From Bacillus sp. FJAT-27916 (GTDB taxonomy: Bacteria; Bacillota; Bacilli; Bacillales; Pradoshiaceae): a stretch of DNA of 64,000 nt. The position numbers and the translations under genes are program-made. Positions 9,044-17,750 of the stretch are shown in pieces. Location of the stretch: the NCBI RefSeq assembly GCF_001183965.1, contig NZ_LFZV01000001.1, positions 2,796,342 through 2,860,341 of the forward strand. Reading direction: 5' to 3'. Every line of letters begins with the position of its first letter. Within the stretch, counting starts at the first letter, position 1. The notes beneath the pieces are model-generated. The model ran no database searches. It saw only the letters and a program-made list of their open reading frames with translations, and had not been told where the DNA came from.

Positions 9044-9259
9044 CTAAGAAGCTTTAATCATCTCATTAAATTTTGATAATGTGCTGATCAATGTCTGCTT
9101 CTTATGAATCCCTTTCCCGTTAACCTTTATACCATTTAACACAATAAATACTCGGCCTGTCTTGCCGTTCTGTTTAAAACCATAAATGTATACTTTAATC
9201 ATCCCGAATTTTGAAGGAATATACAACATTTCATATTGCTTGCTTTTGCTTTTATTCAT
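9044..9259 (-). CDS. small basic protein of unknown function
   Basis: 71-aa lysine-rich protein (MNKSKSKQYEMLYIPSKF at the start) with alternating hydrophobic residues (MIKVYIYGF, RVFIVLNGIKV) that suggest a small beta-sheet domain and then a C-terminal helix. The ATG at 9259 has GAGG 9 nt upstream, so it is preferred over the ATG five codons earlier. It ends shortly before a strong terminator, which supports a real monocistronic gene. I do not recognise the family. No signal peptide or membrane segment is visible. Confidence 0.65.
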   Translation of the reverse strand: MNKSKSKQYEMLYIPSKFGMIKVYIYGFKQNGKTGRVFIVLNGIKVNGKGIHKKQTLISTLSKFNEMIKAS

Positions 9260-9483
9260 TTTCAACATCCTCATCTTTTAGACTTCGGGAAATGTACGTT
9301 GATGATTAGCCTTCCACATGAAAAGCATAAGGGTTATTATTATAGTTTACCTTAAACCATCCTAATTTACCATAGATTGAGAGAAAGTCCTTCCTGCATT
9401 CGAATTACTTAACAAACCAAAGCCCTGCATGATAGGATGGGAAAGAATATAAAAAGCAAAATTGCAAAGAAAAGGGAAATACC

Positions 9484-10368
9484 ATGAAAACACTTTCAAG
9501 ACGTTCTTTTCTAAAAAAAGGGGCGCTATATGGAGTTACCCTGCTCACTTCATTAGCGGGGGGAAGATACTATATGAAGGAAGTAGAACCTGATTGGGTT
9601 GAAATCAACCAGTATACATATTCGCATCTTCTGATTCCTCCTTCATTTAACCAAACCCGTATCGTCCAATTTAATGACACCCACATCGGATTTCAATATG
9701 ACTTGACTGATCTAAAAAAGACCGTTCAAACTATTAACGATTTCAAGCCAGATTTAATTTGCTTTGCAGGGGATTTACTTGACAATCCGGATGAATATAG
9801 TGTCCCCTCAGAATTATATAGCCTTCTAAACTCTTTGAAAGCTCCTCTCGGAAAATACGCTGTCTACGGGAATCATGACCATGGAGGTTATGGAACAGAG
9901 CTTTATGAACAAACGATGGACAAATGCGGCTTTAAAGTACTAAAGAATGCTTCTGATATCGTTCAAAAGAACGGGGAAAGCATGCTGATTGCCGGTGTAG
10001 ACGATTCTAGTCTTGGTGCACCAGATATCGCCCAAGCACTCTCTGGGAAACCAAGAAACCTGTTTACCCTTCTTTTATCCCATGCCCCAGATTATGCGAA
10101 CGAAGCCGCTCGCTACCCCGTTCATTTGCAATTGAGCGGTCACAGCCACGGGGGACAAGTACAGATTCCCTTGGTAGGTCCATTGATTACACCGCCGCAC
10201 GCTAAGGAATACAATGAAGGATTATACGAATTAAGCGATTCCTTCTCCCTCTATGTTAACCGAGGGTTAGGAACTACCAGGATTCCTTACCGTCTGCTAT
10301 GCAGGCCTGAGATTACTGTCTTTGACCTTTATCATGGCGAAGCCGGCATGCAGCCCTCCGAGACATGA
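9484..10368 (+). CDS. ykuE: Tat-exported metallophosphoesterase (YkuE)
   Basis: Calcineurin-like metallophosphoesterase exported by the twin-arginine pathway; in B. subtilis YkuE is a cell-wall-associated phosphodiesterase sent through TatAyCy. The N-terminus has the Tat motif SRRSFLKKG (residues 5-13) followed by a hydrophobic stretch. The metal-binding motifs are all present: FNDTHIGF (DxH), FAGDLLDN (GD), YGNHDHGG (GNHD), LSHAPDY (H) and SGHSHGGQ (GHxH). The ATG follows AAAGGG at 7 nt. 294 aa is normal for the family. The tatAC genes needed for export are not in the window. Confidence 0.93.
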   Translation: MKTLSRRSFLKKGALYGVTLLTSLAGGRYYMKEVEPDWVEINQYTYSHLLIPPSFNQTRIVQFNDTHIGFQYDLTDLKKTVQTINDFKPDLICFAGDLLDNPDEYSVPSELYSLLNSLKAPLGKYAVYGNHDHGGYGTELYEQTMDKCGFKVLKNASDIVQKNGESMLIAGVDDSSLGAPDIAQALSGKPRNLFTLLLSHAPDYANEAARYPVHLQLSGHSHGGQVQIPLVGPLITPPHAKEYNEGLYELSDSFSLYVNRGLGTTRIPYRLLCRPEITVFDLYHGEAGMQPSET

Positions 10369-10372
10369 AACA

Positions 10373-10404
10373 GCAGGCGTTTCTAAAACGCCTGCCTATT
10401 ATTT
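10373..10404. terminator. terminator between ykuE and the fluC pair
   Basis: Perfect 8-bp stem GCAGGCGT / ACGCCTGC with a 7-nt loop, then CTATTATTT on the plus strand. The genes on both sides converge on it. Confidence 0.75.
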
Positions 10405-10755
10405 GAATGCTTGGCCCAGCCAATAGGCGGTCATACACAGCATCACCGACCCAAGCAAGGACAAGAGAAGATAAACAGTAAGCGTGCTTAGCCTCTTCTC
10501 CTTCCAAAGCTGAACTGTTTCCACACTAAAGGTTGAGAAGGTTGTGAATGCACCTAAACATCCGGTAAAGATCAATCTGCCTTCTGGAGATGCTGCATTC
10601 AACCCAATCCCGGCCATGAGTCCAATTAAGAAGGAACCGGATAAATTAATGAACAGCACTGCTGAAGGAAAGATAGAGGTTCTCCCTTTCATCCCTTCTG
10701 TTATTGCATATCGTATGAACGTGCCAATGAATCCTCCTAACATAACTGAAATCAT
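10399..10755 (-). CDS. crcB: fluoride ion channel subunit FluC/CrcB (second of pair)
   Basis: Small four-helix membrane protein of the Fluc family, which exports fluoride as a dual-topology dimer. The 118-aa chain contains the signature GGFIGTFIRY (residues 7-16), the NLSGSFLIG segment and GCLGAFTTFSTFSVE. The last holds the phenylalanine and threonine residues lining the pore. It starts inside the last codons of the upstream crcB copy (ATGA overlap), behind GGGGG at 7 nt. As with B. subtilis crcB1/crcB2 the two copies probably make an obligate heterodimer with opposite membrane topologies. Confidence 0.92.
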   Translation of the reverse strand: MISVMLGGFIGTFIRYAITEGMKGRTSIFPSAVLFINLSGSFLIGLMAGIGLNAASPEGRLIFTGCLGAFTTFSTFSVETVQLWKEKRLSTLTVYLLLSLLGSVMLCMTAYWLGQAFK

Positions 10756-11138
10756 TTGACTACCCCCCTGCCTTTACGAAGTAAGGCAGCCGCCGCCAGC
10801 CCGCATAAGGCCATGCCGACCCCAATGAATAAGGTAAGCATCATATATAGAAGTGCAGCTGCAGGATCTGTATCCAAAAGTCTGACCGTCTCCAGGGCAT
10901 ATGTACTCATTGTGGTGAATCCGCCGCATAATCCGGTTCCCAGGAAAAGTTTTAAATTCGAAAATCTCTCGTCCCTAAATAAGGAAAAGGTCAAAAAGGC
11001 TAAAATAAAAGAGCCGATACTATTAATCAGAAATGTCGCCAAGGGGAAAACTGTATAAGGGATGATCTCATTCATTCCGTACCGAAGGCATGCGCCTATC
11101 GCTCCGCCCAGAGACGCTAGTAGACCATTCTTCATCAT
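10752..11138 (-). CDS. crcB: fluoride ion channel subunit FluC/CrcB (first of pair)
   Basis: First gene of the fluoride channel pair. The 128-aa protein has GGAIGACLRY near the start, INSIGSFILAF, and GLCGGFTTMSTYALE, which is the pore motif. Four hydrophobic helices are visible. Its C-terminus is basic (LRKGRGVVK). The ATG at 11138 is preferred for homology; a GTG three codons upstream is possible and both have weak ribosome sites. The stop overlaps the second copy by 4 nt, which suggests translational coupling. I looked for a fluoride riboswitch in the 200 nt upstream and did not see its conserved elements. Confidence 0.9.
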   Translation of the reverse strand: MMKNGLLASLGGAIGACLRYGMNEIIPYTVFPLATFLINSIGSFILAFLTFSLFRDERFSNLKLFLGTGLCGGFTTMSTYALETVRLLDTDPAAALLYMMLTLFIGVGMALCGLAAAALLRKGRGVVK

Positions 11139-11340
11139 TTTATTCACTCACTTATGTATAAGATATGCATTTAGAATACTCATCCCTCATCAAAAAAGCA
11201 ATAACCCTTCATTCATTAAGCAATTGGTGATAACTCGAGCGATGTTTTCCCTTTCATCCATTTGCTAGACACGGTATAATTATTAGTATCAAACTTAGTA
11301 TTCACCGCTAAAATACACGAAAGAATAGAAAGGACAATTT

Positions 11341-11838
11341 ATGAAAGAAACGAGAGGGAACAACCGAAATCAAAAATCCTACTCGGCAGATGATTTGGCC
11401 GAAGCCATTTATTCTGTAAACAGGCATGCTAAAACAGCCTCAAATCCAAAATTTCTTTATCACTTAAAAAAGTGTTCATTAACCAAAATGCTGGAAGAAG
11501 GAAAAGCGAAGAAGCTTGGGCTTCAATTCTCCGATCACCCTCATCTCAGTTTCCAGCAGTCTGATGTGCTGATTGAATGCGGAAAGTATACCTTTCATAT
11601 CCCCCCATGCAAAGGGGACTTTACGAATTTGCCACATTTAGGCCATCTATCAAAAAACATTCGTAATCCATCCTCAAAAATTCCTCTCTCTAAAGCCAAG
11701 CAGCGATTGATGATTTACACTGGCATTAAAGAGGAAAGCCAAGATACTGGAAGAAAACAGCACTCACCGCGTAAATACTATAAACCAACATTTGCACGGC
11801 TTGGAGAAAGCTATCCTTATACAGAGTGGAAAAAATAA
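11341..11838 (+). CDS. ykyB: YkyB family protein
   Basis: 165-aa protein matching the conserved Bacillus YkyB family: AEAIYSVNRHAKTASNPKFLY near the N-terminus in outline, QQSDVLIECGKYTFHIPP in the middle, and LSKAKQRLM then a C-terminal LGESYPY. No known catalytic motif, membrane segment or signal is visible. The residues NRHAK, the paired prolines and the HLGHLSKNIRNP segment are conserved in my memory of B. subtilis YkyB. AAAGGA lies 6 nt upstream of the ATG. Function is unknown. In B. subtilis it also sits near patA and fadH, as here. Confidence 0.88.
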   Translation: MKETRGNNRNQKSYSADDLAEAIYSVNRHAKTASNPKFLYHLKKCSLTKMLEEGKAKKLGLQFSDHPHLSFQQSDVLIECGKYTFHIPPCKGDFTNLPHLGHLSKNIRNPSSKIPLSKAKQRLMIYTGIKEESQDTGRKQHSPRKYYKPTFARLGESYPYTEWKK

Positions 11839-11869
11839 GAACTGCTGATTTAATTGTTTCAGCAGTTCT
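11838..11869. terminator. hairpin between ykyB and corA
   Basis: Perfect 11-bp stem AGAACTGCTGA / TCAGCAGTTCT between convergent genes, overlapping the corA stop codon. There is no clear T-run on either side, so termination is less certain than pairing. Confidence 0.55.
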
Positions 11870-12851
11870 ATCCACCATGCTCTTTATTCCTTCCTCTCTT
11901 AAATACTCTTGCCCGGAAAACCCACCCTTTCGCCTTAAAGAAAACCACCATTACAACAGCACTAATTCCCATTACGAGCATCACATACCAAAAACCGTGT
12001 TTCCATCCGGCCATTGGCATAAAAGAGAAATTCATACCGTATAGACCAGCGATAAAGCTGAGCGGCATAAAGATCGTCGTAATGATGGTGAGCGCCATGA
12101 TTGTTTCATTCATATTATTGGAATTTACACTCATGTAATTATCGCGCAGGTCTGCTGAAAAATCCCGGTATCCCTCAATCATCTCCCGTAATTTCAAAAG
12201 ATGGTCATACACATCATTAAAATAATATTGTTTCTCAGAAACAAGGGTCATTTTTTCCGTATGTGTAATGCGGTAAAGTAAATCATTCATCGGAAGTATG
12301 ACCCTTCTAATTCTGAAAATAATCATCCTAAGATCATATAAATGATTCATCAATTCCTTAATGGAGAGCAAATCTGCATTTTCCTCCAGAGCATTCAGCC
12401 TTTCCTCGATATCATAGGCCTTTGGAAAATATTCATCGACTACCCTGTCTATCAATTGGTGCAGGATATCAATCGGGGTATCCAGCGATTGACCGAGAGC
12501 CGTTTCCCACACCTCATGTATTGCGTTAATTGTCATTTGATGATAGGTAATAATAAATTGCTTACTAACAAACAAATCTAGCTCGGCCATTAAATAATCC
12601 TCTTTAAGTGCATAGATGACAAGAAACATATAATCCTCAAAAAAATCGACTTTAGGCCGTTGATTGATAGCATCTAAGCAATCCTCCACTGCCAAGGGAT
12701 GAAACTGATATTGGCTAAACAGTCTTGCTGCTTCTTCTTTTGTCGGAGACGAAAGATCCACCCAAACCCATTCATATTCGCCTAATTTCGAAAGGGAATA
12801 ATCTGCCTCCTCGACCTTGCCGGTTGGTGTCTTCCCCAGCATGCGATACAT
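11868..12851 (-). CDS. corA: CorA-type magnesium/divalent cation transporter
   Basis: Membrane channel-like importer for Mg2+ and possibly Co2+. The large cytosolic N-terminal part (residues 1-265) is helical and acidic. The C-terminus has two transmembrane helices, the first ending in the YGMNF signature (GMN at residues 272-274) and the second at about 288-307, followed by a basic tail (KRGRNKEHGG). This is the normal CorA plan at 327 aa. The ATG at 12851 has GGAGG 7 nt upstream and is preferred over an in-frame ATG pair seven codons earlier. It is monocistronic; no Mg2+ riboswitch was noticed upstream. Confidence 0.92.
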   Translation of the reverse strand: MYRMLGKTPTGKVEEADYSLSKLGEYEWVWVDLSSPTKEEAARLFSQYQFHPLAVEDCLDAINQRPKVDFFEDYMFLVIYALKEDYLMAELDLFVSKQFIITYHQMTINAIHEVWETALGQSLDTPIDILHQLIDRVVDEYFPKAYDIEERLNALEENADLLSIKELMNHLYDLRMIIFRIRRVILPMNDLLYRITHTEKMTLVSEKQYYFNDVYDHLLKLREMIEGYRDFSADLRDNYMSVNSNNMNETIMALTIITTIFMPLSFIAGLYGMNFSFMPMAGWKHGFWYVMLVMGISAVVMVVFFKAKGWVFRARVFKRGRNKEHGG

Positions 12852-13004
12852 CTTAATTCCTCCAGACATCATCTGTTAGTTACTAGCGTCCCCAATCAAG
12901 CTGGATTTATTTTCATATAGAATCATGAATCAAATTCTGGATGGTGTACACGTAAATGAAGCAAATATATAATAGAAGGATACATACTAGAGAGGAGAAC
13001 CAAA

Positions 13005-14153
13005 ATGGAACACCTGATCAATCCAAAGGTTAAACAAATCGAAATTTCGGGCATCCGGAAGTTTTATAATCTTGTCTCAGAGATAGACGGGGTTCTGTCT
13101 TTCACGATTGGATTGCCGGATTTTCCTACCCCTTTGCATATTAAAGAGCAAGCGATAGAGGCAATCGAGAATGACATGACTACCTACACACATAATGCAG
13201 GCATGCTTACACTGCGCGAGGCTGCTGCTGCCTTTATGTCTGAGAAATATTCATTGGCCTATAATCCAAACAATGAGATTATCGTGACCGTAGGAGCAAG
13301 CCAGGCGATTGATATTGCTTTTCGCACCATTTTGAAAGAAGGGGATGAGGTCATCCTTCCAGGCCCTGTCTATCCTGGGTATGAGCCGCTTATTAAGCTT
13401 GCAGGCGCAGTGCCTGTTTATGCTGATACAACGGGAACATCCTTTAAGATGACCAAAGACGTAATTGCCCCTCTCTTAACAGAGAAGACAAAATGCGTTG
13501 TTCTCCCCTACCCTTCTAACCCGACCGGTGTTTCCTTGACCAAGGAAGAATTAACTGAAATTGCCGACCTGCTGAGAGGCCGGAATACCTTTGTTCTTGC
13601 AGATGAGATCTATAGCGAGCTTACCCTTGACCGAAAGCATACATCCATTGGTACAATCTTGAGAGAACAAACGATTATCATTAATGGGGTTTCCAAATCA
13701 CATGCCATGACAGGCTGGAGAATTGGCTTTTTAATGGCTCCCGAAAGTATCGCCAAGCATATGCTTAAGGTTCATCAATACAACGTATCATGCGCTTCTT
13801 CCATATCACAAATGGCCGCACTTGAGGCGATGAAAAACGGCAAGAATGATGCTGTCATGATGAAAGAAGAATATCGAAATAGACGGGATTATGTTTATAG
13901 TCGCTTGGAGAAGATGGGATTAAGAACCGTCATGCCTGACGGAGCGTTCTACTTCTTTGTAGAGATCCCCGATGGTTTCAGCACCTCTCTTGATTTTGCG
14001 CTGGAATTAGTCCGCAAGAAGAAGGTTGCCGTTGTCCCAGGATCAGCTTTTTCTGAATATGGAGAGGGTTATTTCCGTTTTTCCTACGCTGTATCCATGG
14101 AGTCCCTTATAATAGGACTGGACCGGCTGGAACTATTTCTTGAAGGAAAATGA
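13005..14153 (+). CDS. patA: N-acetyl-LL-diaminopimelate aminotransferase (aminotransferase A)
   Basis: PLP-dependent class I aminotransferase that converts N-acetyl-2-amino-6-oxopimelate to N-acetyl-LL-diaminopimelate, between DapH and DapL. The 382-aa protein starts MEHLINPKVKQIEISGIRKF, almost as B. subtilis PatA. Visible active-site elements are GASQAID (phosphate region, near residue 98), SNPTG at 171-175, the DEIYSEL segment and the PLP lysine in VSKSHAMTGWR at residue 231. The ATG follows GAGGAG at 7 nt and a strong terminator follows the gene, so it is monocistronic. All three acetyl-branch genes thus occur in this window, though patA is about 9.7 kb from dapH. Confidence 0.95.
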   Translation: MEHLINPKVKQIEISGIRKFYNLVSEIDGVLSFTIGLPDFPTPLHIKEQAIEAIENDMTTYTHNAGMLTLREAAAAFMSEKYSLAYNPNNEIIVTVGASQAIDIAFRTILKEGDEVILPGPVYPGYEPLIKLAGAVPVYADTTGTSFKMTKDVIAPLLTEKTKCVVLPYPSNPTGVSLTKEELTEIADLLRGRNTFVLADEIYSELTLDRKHTSIGTILREQTIIINGVSKSHAMTGWRIGFLMAPESIAKHMLKVHQYNVSCASSISQMAALEAMKNGKNDAVMMKEEYRNRRDYVYSRLEKMGLRTVMPDGAFYFFVEIPDGFSTSLDFALELVRKKKVAVVPGSAFSEYGEGYFRFSYAVSMESLIIGLDRLELFLEGK

Positions 14154-14158
14154 AAAAG

Positions 14159-14191
14159 GGGAGGAGCGTCTAAACGCTCCTCCCTTTCCTT
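14159..14191 (+). terminator. terminator of patA
   Basis: Perfect 11-bp stem GGGAGGAGCGT / ACGCTCCTCCC with a 4-nt loop followed by TTTCCTT. It lies between convergent patA and ykwC. Confidence 0.88.
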
Positions 14192-14197
14192 ATTCCT

Positions 14198-15064
14198 TTA
14201 CTTCCAGTATTTATATAGAGCCTGTGTCCCTTTTTCTCCCAGACCTTCTTCTGCCAGCTCCTCATACAAGGATTTAGCGAGTGACACGCCTGGAAAATCA
14301 AGACCAAGCGCTTCACTTTCATCTAGGACAATCTTTAAATCTTTTATAAAATGCTTTATGTAAAATCCAGGCTCAAAATCGCCCTTTAAGATGCGCGGAG
14401 CAAGATTCGTCAACGAAAAGCTTCCTGCGGCACCCCCAGAAATACTCTTCAGCACTGTCTCAGGGTCCAAACCTGCCCTTTTAGCATAGACAAGTGATTC
14501 GCATACGCCAATCATCGTACCTGCAATGGCCATTTGGTTGCAAAGCTTTGTATGCTGGCCTGAGCCCGCAGACCCTTGATACTCAATATTCGTTCCCATT
14601 GTACGGAACAAAGGCGTAATCATGTCGAAATCTTCCTTCTCTCCTCCAACCATAATGGCGAGAGCACCATTTCTTGCACCGATATCTCCTCCAGATACAG
14701 GAGCATCAAGCACATGAATCCCCTTCTCCTTCCCGGCCGCAAATAGCTTCTTGGCAAGCTGTGGAGCAGAGGTAGTCATATCAATTAAATATGTACCAGC
14801 CTTAGCCTGATTAATTAATCCGTGTTCACCTAAATAGACTTCTTCCACATCTTTTGGGAACCCGACCATTGTGAGGATGATCTCTGCATTAACAGCCACA
14901 TCTTGAACCGTATCTGCCCATCTCATTCCCTCTGCAATTAAATCTGCGCACTTTTCTTTTGTTCGTGAATAACCAATCAATGGGTAGCCAGCCTTCATAA
15001 TATTCCTGGCCATGCTTTTTCCCATTACACCCAAACCTATAAAGCCAATTGTTTGTTTCTGCAT
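14198..15064 (-). CDS. ykwC: beta-hydroxyacid dehydrogenase family oxidoreductase (YkwC)
   Basis: NAD(P)-dependent oxidoreductase of the 3-hydroxyisobutyrate / 6-phosphogluconate dehydrogenase family. Residues 4-15 form the nucleotide-binding motif (IGFIGLGVMGKS). The substrate motif DAPVSGGDIGA and the catalytic-lysine segment GQHTKLCNQ follow. The C-terminal helical domain is complete, and 288 aa equals B. subtilis YkwC. The start ATG at 15064 has GGAGG 8 nt upstream; upstream in-frame codons are not conserved. The true substrate is unknown; 3-hydroxyisobutyrate, tartronate semialdehyde and related beta-hydroxyacids are options. Monocistronic. Confidence 0.87.
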   Translation of the reverse strand: MQKQTIGFIGLGVMGKSMARNIMKAGYPLIGYSRTKEKCADLIAEGMRWADTVQDVAVNAEIILTMVGFPKDVEEVYLGEHGLINQAKAGTYLIDMTTSAPQLAKKLFAAGKEKGIHVLDAPVSGGDIGARNGALAIMVGGEKEDFDMITPLFRTMGTNIEYQGSAGSGQHTKLCNQMAIAGTMIGVCESLVYAKRAGLDPETVLKSISGGAAGSFSLTNLAPRILKGDFEPGFYIKHFIKDLKIVLDESEALGLDFPGVSLAKSLYEELAEEGLGEKGTQALYKYWK

Positions 15065-15159
15065 CAATAAGCCCTCCAAAAGTACATCATCATTCTTCTT
15101 CATTCTATCATATAGGGATAGAAATCAGCCGGCAAATAACCTTTATCCTTTAGGAAAAC

Positions 15160-15189
15160 AAAAAAAATCAACTGGTTTCCCAGTTGATT
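15160..15189 (-). terminator. terminator of ptsHI operon
   Basis: Perfect 10-bp stem AATCAACTGG / CCAGTTGATT with a GAAA tetraloop on the minus strand, followed by TTTTTTTT. About 100 nt separates it from the ptsI stop. Confidence 0.92.
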
Positions 15190-15288
15190 AAGAAAGGGGG
15201 GTCACTAAAAGCATGTTGCTGTTGTGTCCATACTTAAGTTACCCCTATTTTTCTTTTATCAAACACAAAAAGATCTTTTTACTAAAAA

Positions 15289-17010
15289 TTATTTTTGTGC
15301 TGTTGCTTCCTTAACTAGTTCTACAGCTTGGGAAGCTGTTTGCATTTGTAAAGCTTTTGCTGCTAATTCTTGCATGTCTGTTAATGACAATGTTTTGATT
15401 TGAGAACGAGCACGAAGAATAGAAGTAGCACTCATTGAGAACTCATCTAATCCTAAGCCGACAAGAAGTGGAATCGCAAGCTCATCGCCCGCCATTTCTC
15501 CACACATGCCTGCCCATTTACCTTCTTTGTGTGCTGCATCAATAACCATCTTAACAAGACGAAGGATTGCAGGGTTATAAGGCTGGTATAAGTAAGAAAC
15601 GCGTTCGTTCATACGGTCTGCAGCCATTGTGTATTGAATCAAGTCATTTGTTCCAATGCTGAAGAAGTCAACTTCTTTAGCGAATTGATCAGCGATAACA
15701 GCTGTGGAAGGAATTTCAACCATAATTCCAAGTTGGATGGAATCAGATACTTGAACACCTTCTTGAATCAATTTTGCTTTTTCTTCTTCAAGGAGCGCTT
15801 TCGCTTCACGGAATTCATCCAATGTAGCGATCATTGGGAACATGATACGCAAGTTTCCGTATACAGAGGCTCTCAAAAGCGCTCTCAATTGCGTTCTGAA
15901 AATACCTTTTTCTTCAAGGCATAGACGAATCGCACGGAAACCAAGGAATGGATTCATTTCTTTCGGAAGATCCAAGTATGGAAGCTCCTTATCGCCGCCG
16001 ATGTCAAGTGTACGAACAACAACAGGTTTGCCCTCCATGCCTTCTAGAACAGCTTTGTAAGATTCAAATTGTTCGTCTTCAGAAGGAAGGTTTTCACGGC
16101 CCATGTATAAGAACTCAGTTCTGTATAAGCCTACAGCTTCCCCGCCGTTTGAGATAACGCCGGATAAATCATTCGGTGTACCGATGTTAGCTGCAAGCTC
16201 AACATGATGGCCATCAGCTGTAACAGTTTTCTCATTGACAAGTTTAGCCCATTCAAGCTTTTGCTGAGCATATGCATCAGCAGCTTTCTTGTATTCTTCA
16301 ATCAATTCAGGCGTCGGATTGATGTGAACCTCACCTTTCAGACCATCAAGGATGATCATATCGCCATTTTGAATAGATTCAGTCGCTTGTTTTGTTCCAA
16401 CAACCGCTGGAATTTCAAGGGAACGAGCCATGATAGCAGAGTGAGAAGTACGTCCGCCGATATCAGTTGTAAACCCTTTTACGAAATCTCTGTTAAGTTG
16501 AGCTGTATCAGAAGGTGTTAAATCCTCTGCCACAACGATTACTTCTTCAGAAATCATGCTTGGGTTAGGGATTTGAACGCCTAATAAGTGGCTGATTACA
16601 CGCTTCGTAACGTCACGGATATCAGCTGCTCTTTCTTTCATATATTCATTATCCATTTGTTCGAACATCATAATGAACATGTCTGCCATTTCGCGCATCG
16701 CAAATTCAGCATTGATTTTTTCTGATTTTACTTTTTCTTTAACAGCACCAAGCAATTCAGGGTCATTTAAAACAAGGATGTGAGCGTCAAAGATAGCTGC
16801 TTTGTCTGCACCTTGTTCTACTTTTACCTTCTCGCGAATTGATTCCAATTCAGATTGGGCTTTATTTACAGCGCTATCAAGACGCTCCATTTCAGCCTTC
16901 TCATCTGTGATGGATTTCTTGCTAACAGTTAAATCAGGTTCAATTAAACGATAAGCTTTTGCTATGACAATCCCATTTGATGCCGCTATTCCGTTTAACA
17001 TCGTTGTCAT
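15289..17010 (-). CDS. ptsI: PTS enzyme I, phosphoenolpyruvate-protein phosphotransferase
   Basis: Transfers phosphate from PEP to HPr, the entry step of the sugar phosphotransferase system in the cytoplasm. 573 aa, normal for the family. The N-terminal domain carries the phosphorylated histidine in [12 protein letters not shown] (His190). The C-terminal PEP-binding barrel has [38 protein letters not shown] and the catalytic-cysteine loop [10 protein letters not shown]. Its ATG overlaps the ptsH stop codon (TAATG), so translation is coupled. Codon use looks like that of highly expressed genes. ptsG, which precedes ptsH in B. subtilis, is not present upstream. Confidence 0.97.
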   Translation of the reverse strand: MTTMLNGIAASNGIVIAKAYRLIEPDLTVSKKSITDEKAEMERLDSAVNKAQSELESIREKVKVEQGADKAAIFDAHILVLNDPELLGAVKEKVKSEKINAEFAMREMADMFIMMFEQMDNEYMKERAADIRDVTKRVISHLLGVQIPNPSMISEEVIVVAEDLTPSDTAQLNRDFVKGFTTDIGGRTSHSAIMARSLEIPAVVGTKQATESIQNGDMIILDGLKGEVHINPTPELIEEYKKAADAYAQQKLEWAKLVNEKTVTADGHHVELAANIGTPNDLSGVISNGGEAVGLYRTEFLYMGRENLPSEDEQFESYKAVLEGMEGKPVVVRTLDIGGDKELPYLDLPKEMNPFLGFRAIRLCLEEKGIFRTQLRALLRASVYGNLRIMFPMIATLDEFREAKALLEEEKAKLIQEGVQVSDSIQLGIMVEIPSTAVIADQFAKEVDFFSIGTNDLIQYTMAADRMNERVSYLYQPYNPAILRLVKMVIDAAHKEGKWAGMCGEMAGDELAIPLLVGLGLDEFSMSATSILRARSQIKTLSLTDMQELAAKALQMQTASQAVELVKEATAQK

Positions 17011-17276
17011 TACTTAGCCAAACCTTCTTTAACTAAAGTTTCTTCGATTGCGTTTAATGCATCTTGCTCATCGCTGCCTTCTGCAGAGATTGTGATGTCA
17101 GCGCCAGCGCCGATACCTAGAGACATAACACCCATGATAGACTTCAAGTTAACTTTCTTTTCTTTATATTCTAAGTTAATGTCAGAGTTGAATTTACCTG
17201 CAGTTTGAACAAGCAAAGTTGCTGGACGTGCATGAATTCCTGTTTCGTCGATTACGTGAAAAGATTTTTGTACCAA
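17010..17276 (-). CDS. ptsH: PTS phosphocarrier protein HPr
   Basis: 88-aa HPr, carrier between enzyme I and sugar permeases and, when phosphorylated at serine, corepressor of CcpA. His15 is in TGIHARPAT, and Ser46, the HPr kinase site, is in [13 protein letters not shown]. Both fall at exactly the standard positions if translation starts at the TTG at 17276. That TTG has AAAGGAG 10 nt upstream. An earlier in-frame TTG at 17285 is only one base from the Shine-Dalgarno sequence and can be excluded. A TTG start for such an abundant protein is unusual. First gene of ptsHI. The leader upstream contains repeated motifs described separately. Confidence 0.95.
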   Translation of the reverse strand: MVQKSFHVIDETGIHARPATLLVQTAGKFNSDINLEYKEKKVNLKSIMGVMSLGIGAGADITISAEGSDEQDALNAIEETLVKEGLAK

Positions 17277-17340
17277 AATAATCAAGCTCCTTTATTAATT
17301 AATTTCATTTCAGGCCAATATAATTTCTAGCTGCTACATC

Positions 17341-17448
17341 TTTATGTGATTTTACCCAAATTCTACGGGTTCTATGTACAAAGCGTCTAGCAGTCGAAAA
17401 TTTCGTCCCTTTTATGTGATAGGAGAGGTTGTATCCCATCACATAAAA
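17341..17448 (-). repeat. three copies of TTTATGTGAT in the ptsH leader/promoter region, two forming an inverted repeat
   Basis: TTTTATGTGAT at 17410-17420 and its exact complement ATCACATAAAA at 17438-17448 form an 11-bp inverted repeat with a 17-nt spacer. A direct copy TTTATGTGAT lies at 17341-17350, 64 nt upstream of the ptsH start. No T-run follows, so this is not an ordinary terminator. It may be a regulator binding site or an RNA hairpin. It does not look like a GlcT RAT site, and no ptsG is present. Confidence 0.6.
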
Positions 17449-17750
17449 TGTACCGAAAATCGACAAAGAGTTCAACGCTTTTATTTATGGAGGAAAAAAT
17501 TTCTTCCACCATGCTGCTTATCATTGGGATTGAGTTTTCTATCGATGTTCATAATCGGAGACATACATAAAACATCCAATTAAGCATGTCACACGTTTCC
17601 CGCGAAATGGTATGTCATTCATATTTATAGCGAACAAGGAAATCAGTCACATGGCAAGTAGCCGTGCGGCCTTTTTAATTTTACACTAGATGAACAGAAT
17701 AAAACAACTAGGAGAAATGCACTTTTAATCCTATTTGCGCAAAAATCCAC
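17449..17750. other. gene-poor stretch upstream of ptsH
   Basis: No convincing coding region. A hairpin near 17650-17677 (CACATGGC, loop AAGTA, GCCGTGCG with one mismatch) followed by CTTTTTAATTTT could be a plus-strand terminator. No plus-strand gene precedes it, so it may be a relic of lost genes or end an unrecognised transcript. A Shine-Dalgarno-like GGAGG at 17490 is followed only by very short frames. Confidence 0.4.

Noticed and set aside
11139..11340. Fluoride riboswitch before the crcB pair
   Set aside because: The conserved GGNGATGG and CTGATG-type elements are not seen.
17374..17583. Plus-strand 69-codon frame opposite the ptsH leader
   Set aside because: No ribosome site, cysteine- and serine-rich composition unlike its neighbours, and it lies across the inverted repeat. 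Treated as chance.
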